Both the position numbers and the translations under genes were made by a program. Positions 55,601-64,000 of a DNA stretch of 64,000 nucleotides are shown piece by piece (the stretch's first letter is position 1; the number at the start of each line of letters is the position of its first letter). The notes beneath the pieces were generated by a model, which worked only from the letters and a program-made list of their open reading frames with translations, searched no databases and was not told the DNA's origin. Source of the stretch: Tharpella sp964457755 (GTDB taxonomy: Bacteria > Desulfobacterota > Anaeroferrophillalia > Anaeroferrophillales > Tharpellaceae); assembly GCA_964457755.1 (NCBI GenBank), contig CAYWGC010000009.1, positions 1 through 64,000 of the forward strand, given 5' to 3'.

Positions 55601-57175
55601 AGCTAACAAACTTCGAGCAATTTCAAGCAGGCGTCCAGCACTCAAACCCTCGGCCTGAGGCACAACCGCATCGGCTGCTAAAGGCTCAAGTAAAGTGACA
55701 ACATTAAGCAGATGCCGGGTTGCACCTTTTCGAGCCAACTGTCGTAACATAGTAGCCAATGAAAATTGGGCCATAACAAACTCTGCATCGAGAAAAAGCG
55801 CCTGCCGATAAAGGTTCAGGGCGGCCCCAAAATCGGCCCGCTCCCGAGCAATAACCGCAGAAAAATAGTAGTAAAAAGGATTTACCTTGTCGGCTGCCAC
55901 CGCCAACTCCGCAATAACAGCGGCCTCCTCTAGTTCACCAAGATTTGCCAATGAACGTGCTTTATAAGACATAAGCGTGGCATATTCGACCCCCGCCCGT
56001 AATGAGAGATCTATATCCTCGGGAAGCAGAGCTATAACTTCACGATACATCTCCTGGGCAAAGAGATCTTCGGCCCGAGGCAGAAGATCTGACAATAAGG
56101 GCTGGGCTTTGCCAGCAGCGGACGCATCTTCTGCAAAACCGGATGATGATTCTGTTTTTTCAATAAAACGGCCTCGCTGCAACCGTTCTTGAGCCGACAC
56201 TGAATTTTTCTTGTGAGCTTTTGCATAAACCGGGGCAACTCCGGCAAAAATTGCAAAAGAGGAACGCTTCTCAAGCTTGTGCGCTTGATTTTGCCCTTTT
56301 GGAACAGTCAATTTTGGCCCATCAACTTTCTGATGAACGATAACTCCGGGGAAACGTACCGGGGTTAATAAGGGATTATTAACCACCCCCAACTCACTCG
56401 GCGAAACCAACAGCCAGCCGCCCGGCTGCAACAGAGAAACCAGACGTCTGATAACCTGGGCCTGGAGCTCTGCCGAAAAATAGATCAGGACATTGCGACA
56501 GAATATAATATCCGCCAAACGACCGGTAAGCCCCGGCATGATAAACTCTTTTTCAGCCAGATTCAACTGGTAAAAAGAGACCATTTCACGAATATGCCGG
56601 GCCAGCAGAAAACTATTTTCCCCGATTTCAGAAAAATATCTACGGCTCACATCATATGGGGTAGCGCGCAGTGACCAGCACGAATAGACCCCCTGTTTCG
56701 CCTTTTTAATAACTTCCAGGTTGATATCGCTGGCACTGAAATTGAGCTGCCAATTCTCCAGCAGTGCTGCTTTCTCATCTAAAAGCATGGCAATTGAATA
56801 GGGCTCCTCTCCGGTTGAAGAGGCCGCACACCAGAGATCAAGGCGACGTTCAGAACCTTTGCGCTCAATCAGAGCCGGTAAAATATGGTTGCGCAAAGCT
56901 GTAAAAACATTTTTATCCCGTAAAAAATAGGTCTCCCCGACGGTCAGTCTGTCAATCAAAAGATTGAGTCGCTCGCCGCTTAAAGGCGCGTCCAGCAACT
57001 CCTCTAGAAAGGGTTGGGAACCGGTAAACTGAAGCTCCCGCGCCAACTCATCAACAACCCTCTGGAGCATATCCCATTTTCGCTTGGGAAAATCGAGTCC
57101 TATCTGATCGCTGATCAAACGGCTCAAAGCTTCGATCTGGGGCAAGATCACAGGGGCTGCAACTGATCGACTCAT
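55589..57175 (-). CDS. Chemoreceptor methyltransferase CheR with C-terminal TPR (WspC-like)
   Basis: Methylates receptor glutamates with SAM. The 528-residue protein has the CheR N-terminal helical domain, the catalytic domain (LTVGETYFLRD, LWCAASSTGEEPYSIAMLL, and IIFCRNVLIYFS) and a C-terminal TPR region from about residue 395 (SYKARSLANLGELEEAAVIAELAVAADKVNPFYYYFSAVIARE), as in WspC/FrzF-type enzymes. A low-complexity linker joins them. Its ATG overlaps the first cheW by 4 nt. The last codons and stop come from a heptanucleotide repeat. Confidence 0.95.
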   Translation of the reverse strand: MSRSVAAPVILPQIEALSRLISDQIGLDFPKRKWDMLQRVVDELARELQFTGSQPFLEELLDAPLSGERLNLLIDRLTVGETYFLRDKNVFTALRNHILPALIERKGSERRLDLWCAASSTGEEPYSIAMLLDEKAALLENWQLNFSASDINLEVIKKAKQGVYSCWSLRATPYDVSRRYFSEIGENSFLLARHIREMVSFYQLNLAEKEFIMPGLTGRLADIIFCRNVLIYFSAELQAQVIRRLVSLLQPGGWLLVSPSELGVVNNPLLTPVRFPGVIVHQKVDGPKLTVPKGQNQAHKLEKRSSFAIFAGVAPVYAKAHKKNSVSAQERLQRGRFIEKTESSSGFAEDASAAGKAQPLLSDLLPRAEDLFAQEMYREVIALLPEDIDLSLRAGVEYATLMSYKARSLANLGELEEAAVIAELAVAADKVNPFYYYFSAVIARERADFGAALNLYRQALFLDAEFVMAQFSLATMLRQLARKGATRHLLNVVTLLEPLAADAVVPQAEGLSAGRLLEIARSLLASRQ

Positions 57176-57648
57176 AAAGTCTCGCCATCACGCCAATGAC
57201 ATGCCTTAAGTAATACCGAAAAATCCTGTTCGGCAAAGAGGAGATCGACAGTGTAGATCCAGACCGTATGCCCATCCATCTCCGTCACCCAACTGACATA
57301 CTCCGCCATCTCGGGATAGATTGAACCACTGTCGCAAAGCTCTCTCTCAGAAAAAACGCGCACCTCGACAACCTCATCAACAAAAAAAGCCATCTCATCG
57401 GCCTGCCTTAAAGCCACAACCAGAGCATTATCGGGCGTCACTTCACGAGCGGGCAGATGCAGTCGATAACGCAGATCAAGGACCGGGATGTTCTTACCGG
57501 CAACCCGAAACAAACCGCAAAGAATGTCTGGACAATCCCCGGGGCGCTCAACCGCCACCGCCGGATAAACCCGCACCACTTCTGCGATATTAAGGCCAAA
57601 GTAGTAACCTTCCAAGGTGAAAATGAGAAATTTGTGTTCTTCAGTCAT
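57172..57648 (-). CDS. CheW coupling protein (WspD-like)
   Basis: A compact 158-residue CheW (FLIFTLEGYYFGLNIAEVVRVYPAVAVERPGDCPDILCGLFRVAGKNIPVLDLRYRL) without extension. It is the first gene of the Wsp-like cluster on the minus strand and overlaps cheR by 4 nt. The second CheW of the cluster is at 54.6 kb; WspB/WspD pairs have the same arrangement. Confidence 0.92.
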   Translation of the reverse strand: MTEEHKFLIFTLEGYYFGLNIAEVVRVYPAVAVERPGDCPDILCGLFRVAGKNIPVLDLRYRLHLPAREVTPDNALVVALRQADEMAFFVDEVVEVRVFSERELCDSGSIYPEMAEYVSWVTEMDGHTVWIYTVDLLFAEQDFSVLLKACHWRDGETL

Positions 57649-57652
57649 ATTT

Positions 57653-57684
57653 CAGTGGGCAGTGGGCAGTGGGCAGTGGGCAGT
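57653..57684. repeat. Heptanucleotide repeat (CAGTGGG) x4
   Basis: Four perfect CAGTGGG units plus CAGT, five bases upstream of the first cheW start on the minus strand, where the ribosome-binding region should be. Confidence 0.95.
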
Positions 57685-57719
57685 AAAAATCTGCCGGCTG
57701 CAAGACCGCCAACTTGTAC

Positions 57720-58862
57720 TTATTCCTTTTTCAGTCGGTTATAGCGATAACAGCACTTGTCGAGCCAGTGGCTTAACTCCTGGTTGTCGGCCGGAGCAAA
57801 ACCAAAGGTGTCCTGCCATAGGTATTGGTCTTCCATACAGAAGTAGATAAAAACATTGGGTGCGTAGCGCTTGATTTCAGTTACGAGAAAACGGTAGAGC
57901 TGGCGCCGGATGGCACTGAAATAGCGCTGTTTGCCATCTATCCCACGGATGAATTCGCCCGCCGTAATATTGGTTTGGGGATGGTTGGCCCGCAACTCCT
58001 CTTTGACCTGGGGCATAAAACGGAAAGCGCCAATCGAGATCCAGATAATATCGTCGCCTTTAAGATGGCTGAAGATAGAGGCTACGGTCTGCCGATACTC
58101 ATCCTCCCAACCGGTAAAATAGAGCAGCGGATCAAAATGAAGACCTATACGATAGCCCCGTTGCCGGCATAAGACAGCCGCCGTCAAACGCTCCTCAATG
58201 GTAGCCGCATGGCCTTCCTCTTGCGCACAAACTTGAGGGGCGTTAAGACTCCAGGAGACTACAGTCTCGCCAATTTCTCCCGGATAATCGAGGAGACTGC
58301 CAATCGCGACACTTTTGCTTTTCAACTCAAGAATGGCATTTTTGGAGCGCCCAAAATAGTCGAGCAAGCGGGACACCAGACCAGTCAGAGGATCCATGAA
58401 GAGACTATCGGTGAACTCTCCCGTGCCGATACGATAAAAAACCCCCGGTTTCTCAAGCTCGCGATCAAGTTCAGCAAAAGCATCCTCAAGATTAACAAAC
58501 TGAGTAATAAAAGGATTATTGAGGTAACCCTGGAGTACACAATAACTGCAACCGATGTTACAGCCCAAACCAAGGTGCAGAATCTGATAGAGACAACAAC
58601 GATAACTTTCGGCCGTACCCGGACAAGCCTTCAAAAAACGCCCCCGATGCAGAGCTAAAAGCAGAGTCGTATGAGAACTGTATTGGCGACTTAAAAGAGC
58701 TAGATTTTCGCTGGTCGGTCGCTCTATAAAAACGACTTCAGCGTTCGGCAGGCGGCCCAGAATCGACTCGGTTAAGGGAGAACCTGAAGCCTCATCCTCA
58801 ACCAGAACCATCGTCGGGCGAAAAAGAGAACGATAATATTTAGGATCGACGACAGAGTTCAT
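57720..58862 (-). CDS. Spore photoproduct lyase-like radical SAM protein lacking the donor cysteine
   Basis: A 380-residue protein with the cluster motif Cys101-x3-Cys105-x2-Cys108 (GCNIGCSYCVLQGY) and the overall order of spore photoproduct lyase (LKACPGTAESYRCC, LDYFGRSKNAILELKSKS, and the GLHFDPLLYFTGWEDEYRQ block). At the position of the Bacillus hydrogen-donor Cys141 (SCTSDIVGIDHLT) this protein has Glu149 (GEFTDSLFMDPLT), and the second tyrosine (Tyr99) is Val109. It should therefore not repair spore photoproduct by the known route. No sporulation genes are seen. Its ATG lies 23 nt inside the ParB-like gene, so the two act together. Confidence 0.85.
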   Translation of the reverse strand: MNSVVDPKYYRSLFRPTMVLVEDEASGSPLTESILGRLPNAEVVFIERPTSENLALLSRQYSSHTTLLLALHRGRFLKACPGTAESYRCCLYQILHLGLGCNIGCSYCVLQGYLNNPFITQFVNLEDAFAELDRELEKPGVFYRIGTGEFTDSLFMDPLTGLVSRLLDYFGRSKNAILELKSKSVAIGSLLDYPGEIGETVVSWSLNAPQVCAQEEGHAATIEERLTAAVLCRQRGYRIGLHFDPLLYFTGWEDEYRQTVASIFSHLKGDDIIWISIGAFRFMPQVKEELRANHPQTNITAGEFIRGIDGKQRYFSAIRRQLYRFLVTEIKRYAPNVFIYFCMEDQYLWQDTFGFAPADNQELSHWLDKCCYRYNRLKKE

Positions 58863-59805
58863 CAATATCTTCCAAAGCGACCGAATTAAGTTTTTCGCAG
58901 GTTTTCTGCCACTCTTTTGCGTCTGTAAAGGTAAAACTCAAACGAAATTTGCCCCCCTCAAAATCGGGCGGCGACTCGAGACGCAGGTTGGCAGGCCAGG
59001 CAAAACTCTCCTGACGAGAAGCAAACTCATTTTGAGCCGCAGTCAAATGGGGATAAAGCAGACTTTTGAGATGAGTGCGTAGTAATTCCACATCAACTCC
59101 ACCACTTTCGACCAGAACAAATTTTCGGGCCGCAGATAGAGGTTCAAGTGGAGAAACCCGGTCCCGACGAGAGAGATCCTCAAGGCGGCTGACAACCTCA
59201 CGCAACTTATTGCGCCGCAAACTGAACTCTACCACCAGTTCCGCCAAAGCGGCTCTCTCATCGACGCTCCACTCTCGAATAAGATCAACGGTCTCGCCAT
59301 CGATAGTGCCGTTAGCCAAAAGCTCACGGAGGGGTCGAGAAAAACCGACGACCACCTGACAACGTTGCTGAAAACGCGGCTTAATGGGTAGCTTCAGAGC
59401 CGGCATGATCTCTTTTTCAAGCTCATCAGGTCTGAAAATCTTAAGAGCTGCAATATAGATATCCGCGACTTCGACCAGATTAAACTCGCGAATCGTCAGA
59501 TTCTCCCAAAGAGCTCGTCGAAAAAGTTCCTGGAAGCTGCTTTTTTCGGCCACAGTGACAGCAATTTCAAGACTTTTAGCAGCCGTTTTTCTGATGGCCT
59601 TGTTTCTGAGGACCTCCAGGCGCCGCCGACCGCTAACAATTTTATAGCCATTATCCCCGGCTACCAGTAACGGCGCTTGCAAGAGTCCCACATTAGCAAT
59701 TGACGACTCGAGAGAAGCTGGGATAATACCGTAGGAGAAAGGAAAAGTCCGATCCTCAAAATCGATATCGACTAAATGGCAATATACAATTTTTTTGTTA
59801 TCCAA
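58840..59805 (-). CDS. ParB-like N-terminal domain protein
   Basis: A 321-residue protein that begins with a ParB/sulfiredoxin-type domain (about 5-110): IPASLESSIANVGLLQAPLLV, YKIVSGRRRLEVLRN, and ALWENLTIREFNLVEVADIY. The middle could hold a helix-turn-helix (RFQQRCQVVVGFSRPLRELLANGTIDGETVDLIREW). The last 80 residues are a novel domain. It is not next to parA, gid or mnm genes, so it is unlikely to be the chromosome-partition ParB. It overlaps the SPL-like gene; the pair may act on DNA or RNA. Confidence 0.8.
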   Translation of the reverse strand: MDNKKIVYCHLVDIDFEDRTFPFSYGIIPASLESSIANVGLLQAPLLVAGDNGYKIVSGRRRLEVLRNKAIRKTAAKSLEIAVTVAEKSSFQELFRRALWENLTIREFNLVEVADIYIAALKIFRPDELEKEIMPALKLPIKPRFQQRCQVVVGFSRPLRELLANGTIDGETVDLIREWSVDERAALAELVVEFSLRRNKLREVVSRLEDLSRRDRVSPLEPLSAARKFVLVESGGVDVELLRTHLKSLLYPHLTAAQNEFASRQESFAWPANLRLESPPDFEGGKFRLSFTFTDAKEWQKTCEKLNSVALEDIDELCRRS

Positions 59806-59820
59806 GATTTGATCCTGTAA

Positions 59821-61449
59821 TTAAGTCTTCTGACTATAACACTGGCCGTCTTCGAGTACCGTATCGACCAGCCAACTCTCATCGTCTCGTTCAGGGTAAT
59901 CGATATTGTAGTGCAAGCCTCGACTCTCCTTACGGTAAAGGGCAGAGGTAATAATAAGGTCGGCAACCACGGCAATATTACGGAGCTCTAAAAGATCAAC
60001 CGAAAGAGCCTGATCCCAATAAAACTCATGCAGTTCGTGGGCCAGAGAATCGATGCGCCGTTTCGCTCTTAAAAGACGTTTATGGGAACGTACGATACCG
60101 ACATAGTTCCACATGAAGCGGCGAATCTCATCCCAATTCTGGGTGATCACAACCTTCTCATCAAGATCATTTTTATGCGTGTAGCGCCAGTTCGGGAAGG
60201 CCGGCAAATTCAACTTTTTTCGGGAATGCTCTTTTTTAATAGCGGCCGCCGCTAAAGAGCTGTAAACCACCGCTTCCAACAGTGAGTTGCTGGCCAGACG
60301 ATTAGCCCCATGCAAACCGGTACAAGCAACCTCACCGGAGGCGTAAAGGCCCGGCAGCGAGGTGCGCCCACACTTATCAACCTGAACCCCGCCACAAAGA
60401 TAGTGGGCCGCGGGGACCACCGGAATCGGCTCTTTGGTTATATCGATCCCCAACTTAAGACAGGTTGAATAGATCATGGGAAAACGGTTTTTGATGAAAT
60501 CTGCCGACTTGAAACTGATATCGAGAAAAACGCAGTCATCCCCCCCCGCCTTCATCTCAAAATCGATCGCCCGTGCCACAATATCCCGGGGGGCAAGCTC
60601 TTTACGATCATCATAGGAGGCCATAAAATCTGAGCCATCTTTAAGTTTCAAGATTGCCCCTTCCCCACGAACCGCCTCTGAAATAAGAAAATTTTTGACT
60701 GACGGATGGTAGAGACAGGTCGGATGAAATTGAAAAAATTCCATATTGGCGACCCTGGCCCCGGCCCGCTGCGCCATCGCCACCCCATCTCCGGTAGCGA
60801 TATCGGGATTGGTTGTATAGAGATAGACCTTACCAGCCCCGCCGGATGCAAGCATGGTGGCTCCCGCCACAAACGCATGCACCCGACCACTGGCCCGATC
60901 AAGGGCATAAGTTCCCCAACAGTAATCATCTTTACGCCTGGCTCCGAGCCATTTATGGGCTGTCAGCAAGTCGATCGCCGCCATATCTTCCCAAAGAACA
61001 ATATTTTCATGTTCCCGACAACGGGTCACCAAAACCTCTTCGATTTCCCGCCCGGTCCAATCTGCTGCATGCAAAATCCGACGGCAGGAGTGGCCGCCTT
61101 CGCGAGCAAGATCGTAACCGGTCGCAGAATCAGGGTTGCGACTGAATGAGACCCCCATGGAGATCAACTCTTTAAGAGACTCCGGACCCTTCCTGACCAC
61201 CAGGTCAACAACCTCACGGTGACCGAGCCCGGCCCCGGCCCACATTGTATCATCAAGATGCCCGGCAAAAGAGTCGGCAGAGTCCAGGACTGCAGCAATT
61301 CCACCCTGAGCCAGATTAGTATTAGTATCGGTCTCTTTTTTTTTGGTGATGATATGAACGAGACCGGAATCAGCCATCTGCAGAGCGAAAAAGAGCCCGG
61401 CAATACCGCTGCCCAGAACCAGAAAGTCACTTTTATGGAATGTAGTCAT
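59821..61449 (-). CDS. nadB: L-aspartate oxidase
   Basis: The first enzyme of NAD synthesis from aspartate. The 542-residue flavoprotein has the FAD motif LVLGSGIAGLFFALQMAD at the N-terminus, TNLAQGGIAAVLDSADSF, REGGHSCRRILHAAD, and EFFQFHPTCLY, then PAAHYLCGGVQVDKCGRTSLPGLYASGEVACTGLHGANRLASNSLLEA and the C-terminal helical domain. ATG 61449 is preferred over GTG 61455. nadA and nadC are not in the window. It is followed by the ParB-like gene after 15 nt. Confidence 0.95.
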   Translation of the reverse strand: MTTFHKSDFLVLGSGIAGLFFALQMADSGLVHIITKKKETDTNTNLAQGGIAAVLDSADSFAGHLDDTMWAGAGLGHREVVDLVVRKGPESLKELISMGVSFSRNPDSATGYDLAREGGHSCRRILHAADWTGREIEEVLVTRCREHENIVLWEDMAAIDLLTAHKWLGARRKDDYCWGTYALDRASGRVHAFVAGATMLASGGAGKVYLYTTNPDIATGDGVAMAQRAGARVANMEFFQFHPTCLYHPSVKNFLISEAVRGEGAILKLKDGSDFMASYDDRKELAPRDIVARAIDFEMKAGGDDCVFLDISFKSADFIKNRFPMIYSTCLKLGIDITKEPIPVVPAAHYLCGGVQVDKCGRTSLPGLYASGEVACTGLHGANRLASNSLLEAVVYSSLAAAAIKKEHSRKKLNLPAFPNWRYTHKNDLDEKVVITQNWDEIRRFMWNYVGIVRSHKRLLRAKRRIDSLAHELHEFYWDQALSVDLLELRNIAVVADLIITSALYRKESRGLHYNIDYPERDDESWLVDTVLEDGQCYSQKT

Positions 61450-61612
61450 CGACACGCTATAGCATAAAAGTCACAACCATGAAAGTAGTAACCTTGAAAG
61501 CTATATATAAAAATAAGGATTGACTCTTATACGAGATTATGTTTTTAAACATATAAATAGATAATGGGTTATTCGCCCCCATCCAACCAGCCGGTCGGGA
61601 ATATTCCAAAAC

Positions 61613-63607
61613 GTGGAAACGCCATCTAAAAACAACTCCCTGACAGACAGCCCACTGGCAGACATTGTCGACAGCCTCGACATCGCCATTTGGGAACTTG
61701 ACAGCAGTTTTCGCGTCCGCAAATACAATCGCAAAGCCAAAGAGATTTACGGTGAGGATGTCATTGGGAATTTCTGTTACCAGGCTGCGGCGGGCCTCAA
61801 TAAAATCTGCCATGATTGCCCGGCCGAGAAAGTTTTAGAGGGTCACCAATGTGGCCGTTCTCAACATACAAGGGTAACTGCCAGCGGTAAAACTATAACC
61901 ATAGACCACACGGCAACCCCGCTGAAAAATGAGGCCGGAGAAATAAACGGTTTTGTTGTTTCAATTGTCGACATCACACATCTCAAAAACGTTGAACTCG
62001 AGCTTAAAGAGCATCAACTCCAACTCGAAGAACTTGTTACCGAACGTACCCGAGCACTCCAGAAAAGTGAGCTTAGATATCGTGTCCTTTATGAAAAATC
62101 GAAACTTCAGGAGGAGCTTTACCGATCCATCCTGCACTCCTCGAGTGACGCCATTGTCGTTTATAACATAATTAGCCAGGTTAACTATTTAAATCCCACA
62201 TTCTCCAGGATGTTCGGCTGGACTCTGGACGAGCTCCAGGGCCGGCGCATCCCTTTCATTCCTGAATCTGAACGGGAAACCTCCATGCAACTGATCACTG
62301 ATCTCATTGATAAAGGCACTCCATACCACGCCTTCAGAACCAAACGACTGACAAAAACGGGCCAGTTAAAAGATATCAGCCTCAGCGCCTCCCGTTATGC
62401 CAACCATCGAGGCCAGCCGGCCGGAATGCTGGTCATTCTCAGAGACATCAGTGAACAAGCCAGAACCGAGCAGGAAATTCTCAAAATCAGGAAATTGGAG
62501 TCCGTCGGCATCCTGGCCGGCGGCATCGCCCACGATTTCAACAATATCCTGACTGCTATATTAGGCAACATCTCTTTAGTCCAGATGCTGACAGACGAAA
62601 AGGATAAAACCCGAAAATTTCTGCTTGCCTCTGAAAAAGCCTGTTTCAGAGCTAAAGCTCTAACCCAGCAATTACTCACCTTTGCCAAAGGTGGTGAACC
62701 AATAAAAAAGTTAGCATCAATCGAGGAAATCATCAGGGAAGCGACCATTTTTGTCTCTGGAGGAAGCAATGTCAGGTGTGATTTTCACTTTCCCCAACCC
62801 CTTAAACCGGTTATTATCGATGCCGACCAGATGAGCCAGGTTGTCCAAAACATTATCATCAACGCGCAGCAAGCCATGCCAAACGGAGGAGTGATTAAGA
62901 TTTCAGGTGAAAATTACAAACCTAAGCCACAAGACAAACTCCCCAACACTGCCAGCGATTATGTTAAAATCAGTATTCAGGATCAAGGTTGCGGGATACC
63001 GGCGGCGATCCTGGACAGAATCTTTGATCCCTATTTCACGACTAAAGCGAAAGGCAGTGGTCTGGGATTGGCAATAACCCACTCAATCGTCCGCAAACAT
63101 AATAGCGACATCATGATTGATTCTATCGAAGGACAAGGCTGCACCGTAACCATACATCTCCCCGCTGTTGAAACCAACTTGCCTGACAATTTGGCCTCAG
63201 AGCCCGCAAAGCCAACTTTAACCCCGAGCAACACCACCATTATTATCATGGATGACGAGGAAATTATCCGGGACGTGGTCGGAGATATGCTATCTCACAA
63301 AGGCTATAAAGTTCTCTTGGCTCAAGATGGAAAAGAGACTATCAGGCTTTATAAAAAAACCTTGAGCGATGGCAGCCCGGCCGAACTTATCATCATGGAT
63401 CTGACTATTCCCGGTGGTATGGGAGGCCGGGAAACGGTTCAGGAAATACTTAAACTTAATTTGGAAGCAAAAGTGATCGTTGCCAGCGGCTACGCAAATG
63501 ACCCAATTATGGCTAACTTCAAAGAATACGGCTTCAGCGCAGCCATAAACAAACCCTTTAATCTGCAGGAACTGACAACAATCATCGACAAAATGCTTTC
63601 TAACTGA
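61613..63607 (+). CDS. Cytosolic PAS-PAS hybrid histidine kinase
   Basis: A 664-residue kinase without membrane helices. First PAS at about 15-125, with four cysteines (CYQAAAGLNKICHDCPAEKVLEGHQC) of the type that may bind a metal or cluster. A coiled coil follows, then a second PAS (about 170-285), HisKA with His in AGGIAHDFNNILTAILGN (about 305), ATPase (NIIINAQQAMP, DQGCGIP, GSGLGLAITHSIVRKH) and a receiver (IIIMDDEEIIRDV, LIIMDLTIPGGMGG) at about 545-664. The start is GTG 61613; no clear ribosome site was seen. Confidence 0.9.
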   Translation: METPSKNNSLTDSPLADIVDSLDIAIWELDSSFRVRKYNRKAKEIYGEDVIGNFCYQAAAGLNKICHDCPAEKVLEGHQCGRSQHTRVTASGKTITIDHTATPLKNEAGEINGFVVSIVDITHLKNVELELKEHQLQLEELVTERTRALQKSELRYRVLYEKSKLQEELYRSILHSSSDAIVVYNIISQVNYLNPTFSRMFGWTLDELQGRRIPFIPESERETSMQLITDLIDKGTPYHAFRTKRLTKTGQLKDISLSASRYANHRGQPAGMLVILRDISEQARTEQEILKIRKLESVGILAGGIAHDFNNILTAILGNISLVQMLTDEKDKTRKFLLASEKACFRAKALTQQLLTFAKGGEPIKKLASIEEIIREATIFVSGGSNVRCDFHFPQPLKPVIIDADQMSQVVQNIIINAQQAMPNGGVIKISGENYKPKPQDKLPNTASDYVKISIQDQGCGIPAAILDRIFDPYFTTKAKGSGLGLAITHSIVRKHNSDIMIDSIEGQGCTVTIHLPAVETNLPDNLASEPAKPTLTPSNTTIIIMDDEEIIRDVVGDMLSHKGYKVLLAQDGKETIRLYKKTLSDGSPAELIIMDLTIPGGMGGRETVQEILKLNLEAKVIVASGYANDPIMANFKEYGFSAAINKPFNLQELTTIIDKMLSN

Positions 63608-63686
63608 TCTCAACTTTCACTGGATATTTCATATAAGGGCAAGGAGGCAAGGGCAGGTAAAAGGTCGGACCAAGCTAACACATTGA

Positions 63687-64000
63687 TTATTCATTGTTTA
63701 AATCCAAATAAAACCGATTTTTAGGGCTTAAAAGCTCATTTTTATGCCCAAAACTGACATCGTAAGTTGCTTCAGCTTCTCTCAATACATAGTGATCATC
63801 AATTTCTTTGATCTTTTTTTCAAACCAGCTTGGCTTAAGCTTTCTTCCGATATTTTCAACAAAGGCTTTACTGCCGACATTGTATTTCTGAGCCTTTTTA
63901 CCGGCAACTAGCTGAAGACTTTTGGGTATGACGTTCTCGGTCTCTTCACTGTCGAGAGCCAACAAATGAATGTGATTGGATGTAACTGTATAGTTGAATA
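63687..64000 (-). pseudogene. REP-associated tyrosine transposase (Y1/HUH), internally deleted and cut by window edge
   Basis: The frame runs in from the right edge. It starts with the HUH motif (YTVTSNHIHLLAL), continues with SLQLVAGKKAQKYN, where the last Tyr is the expected catalytic one, and then jumps to VGSKAFVENIGRKL and the C-terminal VLREAEATYDVSFGHKNELLSP. In intact family members about 120-150 residues lie between the Tyr helix and VGSKAFVE (RSGxFWEDRYHAT, YIDLNMVRAG). They are missing here without loss of frame, so the protein is probably inactive. The start of the gene is outside the window. Confidence 0.72.

Noticed and set aside
61457..61813. A 118-codon frame on the minus strand overlapping the start of the hybrid kinase
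   Set aside because: It is the shadow of the PAS coding region and ends in AT-rich non-coding DNA.

Overview
The window looks like a chromosome segment of a Gram-negative, respiratory bacterium of the former Deltaproteobacteria (Desulfobacterota or close relatives). The Gram-negative call rests on LpxH, TonB/ExbB/ExbD, OmpA and an outer-membrane porin. The group call rests on the pyrR-pyrB-pyrC-carA / carB-greA arrangement, the DUF39 homocysteine protein, the many chemosensory and Cache proteins, and a relic of a haem c / cytochrome b protein. This is inference from gene content; no rRNA or tRNA is present. About 90 percent of the window is coding and most genes lie on the minus strand in long, tightly packed runs, often with 1-26 nt overlaps.

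Region by region. 1-6.9 kb: three chemoreceptors (one cut by the left edge, one cytosolic, one membrane-bound), a secreted Cache protein, and a secreted papain-type protease with a small secreted partner. 6.9-8.9 kb: a three-gene operon LpdD-like / UbiX / phenol-type porin, apparently an aromatic-acid (de)carboxylation support module without UbiD in view. 9-15.6 kb: glucokinase, transketolase, a cytochrome relic, wecB, truA, greA. 15.7-23.8 kb: pyrimidine synthesis (carB, carA, pyrC, pyrB, pyrR), with lpxH inserted on the opposite strand between carB and carA. 23.8-28.9 kb: a STAS-domain relic, lepB, lepA, a SPOR protein and argS. 29-37.5 kb: FecR / OmpA / CHASE2-HD-GYP signalling operon, then exbB-exbD, tonB-like, ftsB-like and a Cache hybrid histidine kinase.

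37.6-40.6 kb is the most unusual stretch. A divergent glutamine synthetase and a KamA-type radical-SAM aminomutase form a two-gene operon that ends in an integron attC-like site and begins inside a truncated addiction-module antitoxin gene. Both enzymes carry changes at known substrate-binding positions. The synthetase has lost the arginine that holds the glutamate carboxylate and gained one in the neighbouring loop, which suggests a beta-amino-acid amide pathway (for example beta-glutamine) carried as a cassette.

40.6-48.2 kb: a 1000-residue TPR protein, DUF39, ybeY, phoH, a sugar aminotransferase and a purine nucleosidase. 48.2-57.6 kb: a complete Wsp-like chemosensory pathway (CheW, CheR-TPR, CheW, MCP, CheA-REC, REC-GGDEF, CheB), with cyclic-di-GMP as the expected output. 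It is interrupted by a REP-like palindromic block. 57.7-61.4 kb: a spore-photoproduct-lyase-like radical SAM protein that lacks the hydrogen-donor cysteine, overlapping a ParB-like gene, then nadB. 61.6-64 kb: a hybrid histidine kinase and a REP-associated transposase relic cut by the right edge.

Seven-base tandem repeats of several unrelated sequences (CAGTNNN, AATTACG, AAAGTTC types) sit at many gene borders. In two cases they supply the last codons and the stop of the adjacent gene.
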